From contig NZ_SULH01000001.1 in the NCBI RefSeq assembly GCF_007115095.1, forward strand, positions 1 through 64,000: a stretch of DNA of 64,000 nucleotides, given 5' to 3'. Under the pieces are notes generated by a model. It saw only the letters and a list, made by a program, of their open reading frames with translations, was not told the DNA's origin and ran no database searches. This DNA comes from Levilactobacillus enshiensis. GTDB taxonomy: Bacteria > Bacillota > Bacilli > Lactobacillales > Lactobacillaceae. Positions 63,579-64,000 of the stretch are shown in pieces (the first letter of the stretch is position 1; every line of letters starts with the position of its first letter). The position numbers and the translations under genes were made by a program.

Positions 63579-64000
63579 TTATTTGACGCCTTTATATGCT
63601 GCCTTTAAGTTAGCTCGGTCAAATGACGTGATTGTCTGACTGCCACCCATGATACTATTATCAGAATCAACATAATTTAAACCTAGTGCAGAGCCTAATT
63701 CGGCTGTCGCAAACTGAATAATTTGAGTATCCGAATAATTGTATTTTTTAATATAATGCCTACTTAAACGAATTTGAGTATTCATAATACTACCTCCAAA
63801 TAAACTGGAGTTATTCCTATCTGGTGCATCATGCTTTATATTTTTAACAGATGTTATTCTAATATCTGCCTTACTTTTTTTCTTTGTGTTTACTAATTTT
63901 ATTACGCCATTCGTTTCCCAATTCTTGACAGCAGCCTTAAATATTCCACGATAGTGTTTTGAAGTTGAATCAATATGATAAGTAATTTTCTTTGAATCGA
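63579..64000 (-). CDS. Matrixin-like protein with altered zinc site (start beyond window)
   Basis: The minus-strand frame is open from the window edge (64000) to the stop at 63579, about 140 residues. No stop interrupts it, so the ATG at 63785 is internal. Visible: KITYHIDSTSKHYRGIF, AAVKNWETNGVIKL, KADIRIT, then TAELGSALGLNYVDSDNSIM and a final FDRANLKAAYKG helix. The zinc motif HELGHALGLDH is AELGSALGLNY here: Glu stays, all three His are replaced, while the Met-turn NSIM remains. A fifth matrixin-fold protein of the window and the fourth without a zinc site. Markedly AT-richer than its neighbours in its 5' part. Confidence 0.8.
   Translation of the reverse strand, partial: DSKKITYHIDSTSKHYRGIFKAAVKNWETNGVIKLVNTKKKSKADIRITSVKNIKHDAPDRNNSSLFGGSIMNTQIRLSRHYIKKYNYSDTQIIQFATAELGSALGLNYVDSDNSIMGGSQTITSFDRANLKAAYKGVK

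Overview
The window comes from a Gram-positive, mid-GC, heterofermentative lactic acid bacterium of the Lactobacillaceae; a Levilactobacillus/L. brevis-like genome is my best inference. The basis is a highly expressed xylulose-5-P/fructose-6-P phosphoketolase, an MBG-repeat LPXTG adhesin, SLAP/DUF5776-type wall domains, an Apf-like wall protein, a T-box in front of asnS, and AGGAGG ribosome sites with frequent GTG/TTG starts. I saw no rRNA, tRNA, CRISPR array, prophage or transposase gene.

Layout. 1-4619: 3' part of a giant wall-anchored adhesin. 5147-8275: secreted repeat protein and two tandem secreted tyrosine-type phosphatases. 8636-13203: GST-like protein, GT8 glycosyltransferase with a disturbed start, phosphoketolase. 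13548-16256: TetR regulator divergent from an MDR oxidoreductase, then a WYL regulator. 16402-20646: a tight array of seven small secreted proteins. Three look like matrixin-fold proteins with the zinc site erased, three belong to an unrecognised 'GTW/RTW' family, and a remnant follows. 20767-24768: four-gene ugp-like sugar/glycerol-phosphate ABC importer. 25061-27802: two small membrane proteins and a two-component system. 28479-30681: DUF2975/XRE pair and a diguanylate cyclase. 30955-32645: T-box and asnS. 32695-35078: Rrf2 regulator divergent from an NADP-binding oxidoreductase, and a zinc alcohol dehydrogenase. 35534-40909 and 46096-51201: two giant paralogous secreted proteins combining phosphodiester glycosidase and calcineurin-like phosphatase domains with a wall-binding tail. 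Between them lie a DUF998 protein, an Apf-like protein, UppP and membrane proteins. 51353-56742: NudC, MetAP, a broken DUF2798 gene, an XRE-membrane regulator, a HAD phosphatase, an MFS drug pump behind a likely leader-peptide attenuator, and a 60-aa protein. 57039-64000: NCS2 purine permease, an intact matrixin protease, a structured non-coding element, a secreted 5'-nucleotidase, a CDF-like membrane protein, an isochorismatase-fold pseudoenzyme, glutathione peroxidase, and the 3' part of another zinc-less matrixin.

Theme. Much of the window is devoted to the cell surface and to taking phosphate from extracellular phosphoesters: two NAGPA-phosphatase giants, a 5'-nucleotidase, two secreted phosphatases and a ugp-like importer. 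A joint phosphate/sugar-phosphate scavenging role is inference. The least explained part is the array of catalytically erased, secreted matrixin-like proteins interleaved with a second small secreted family.
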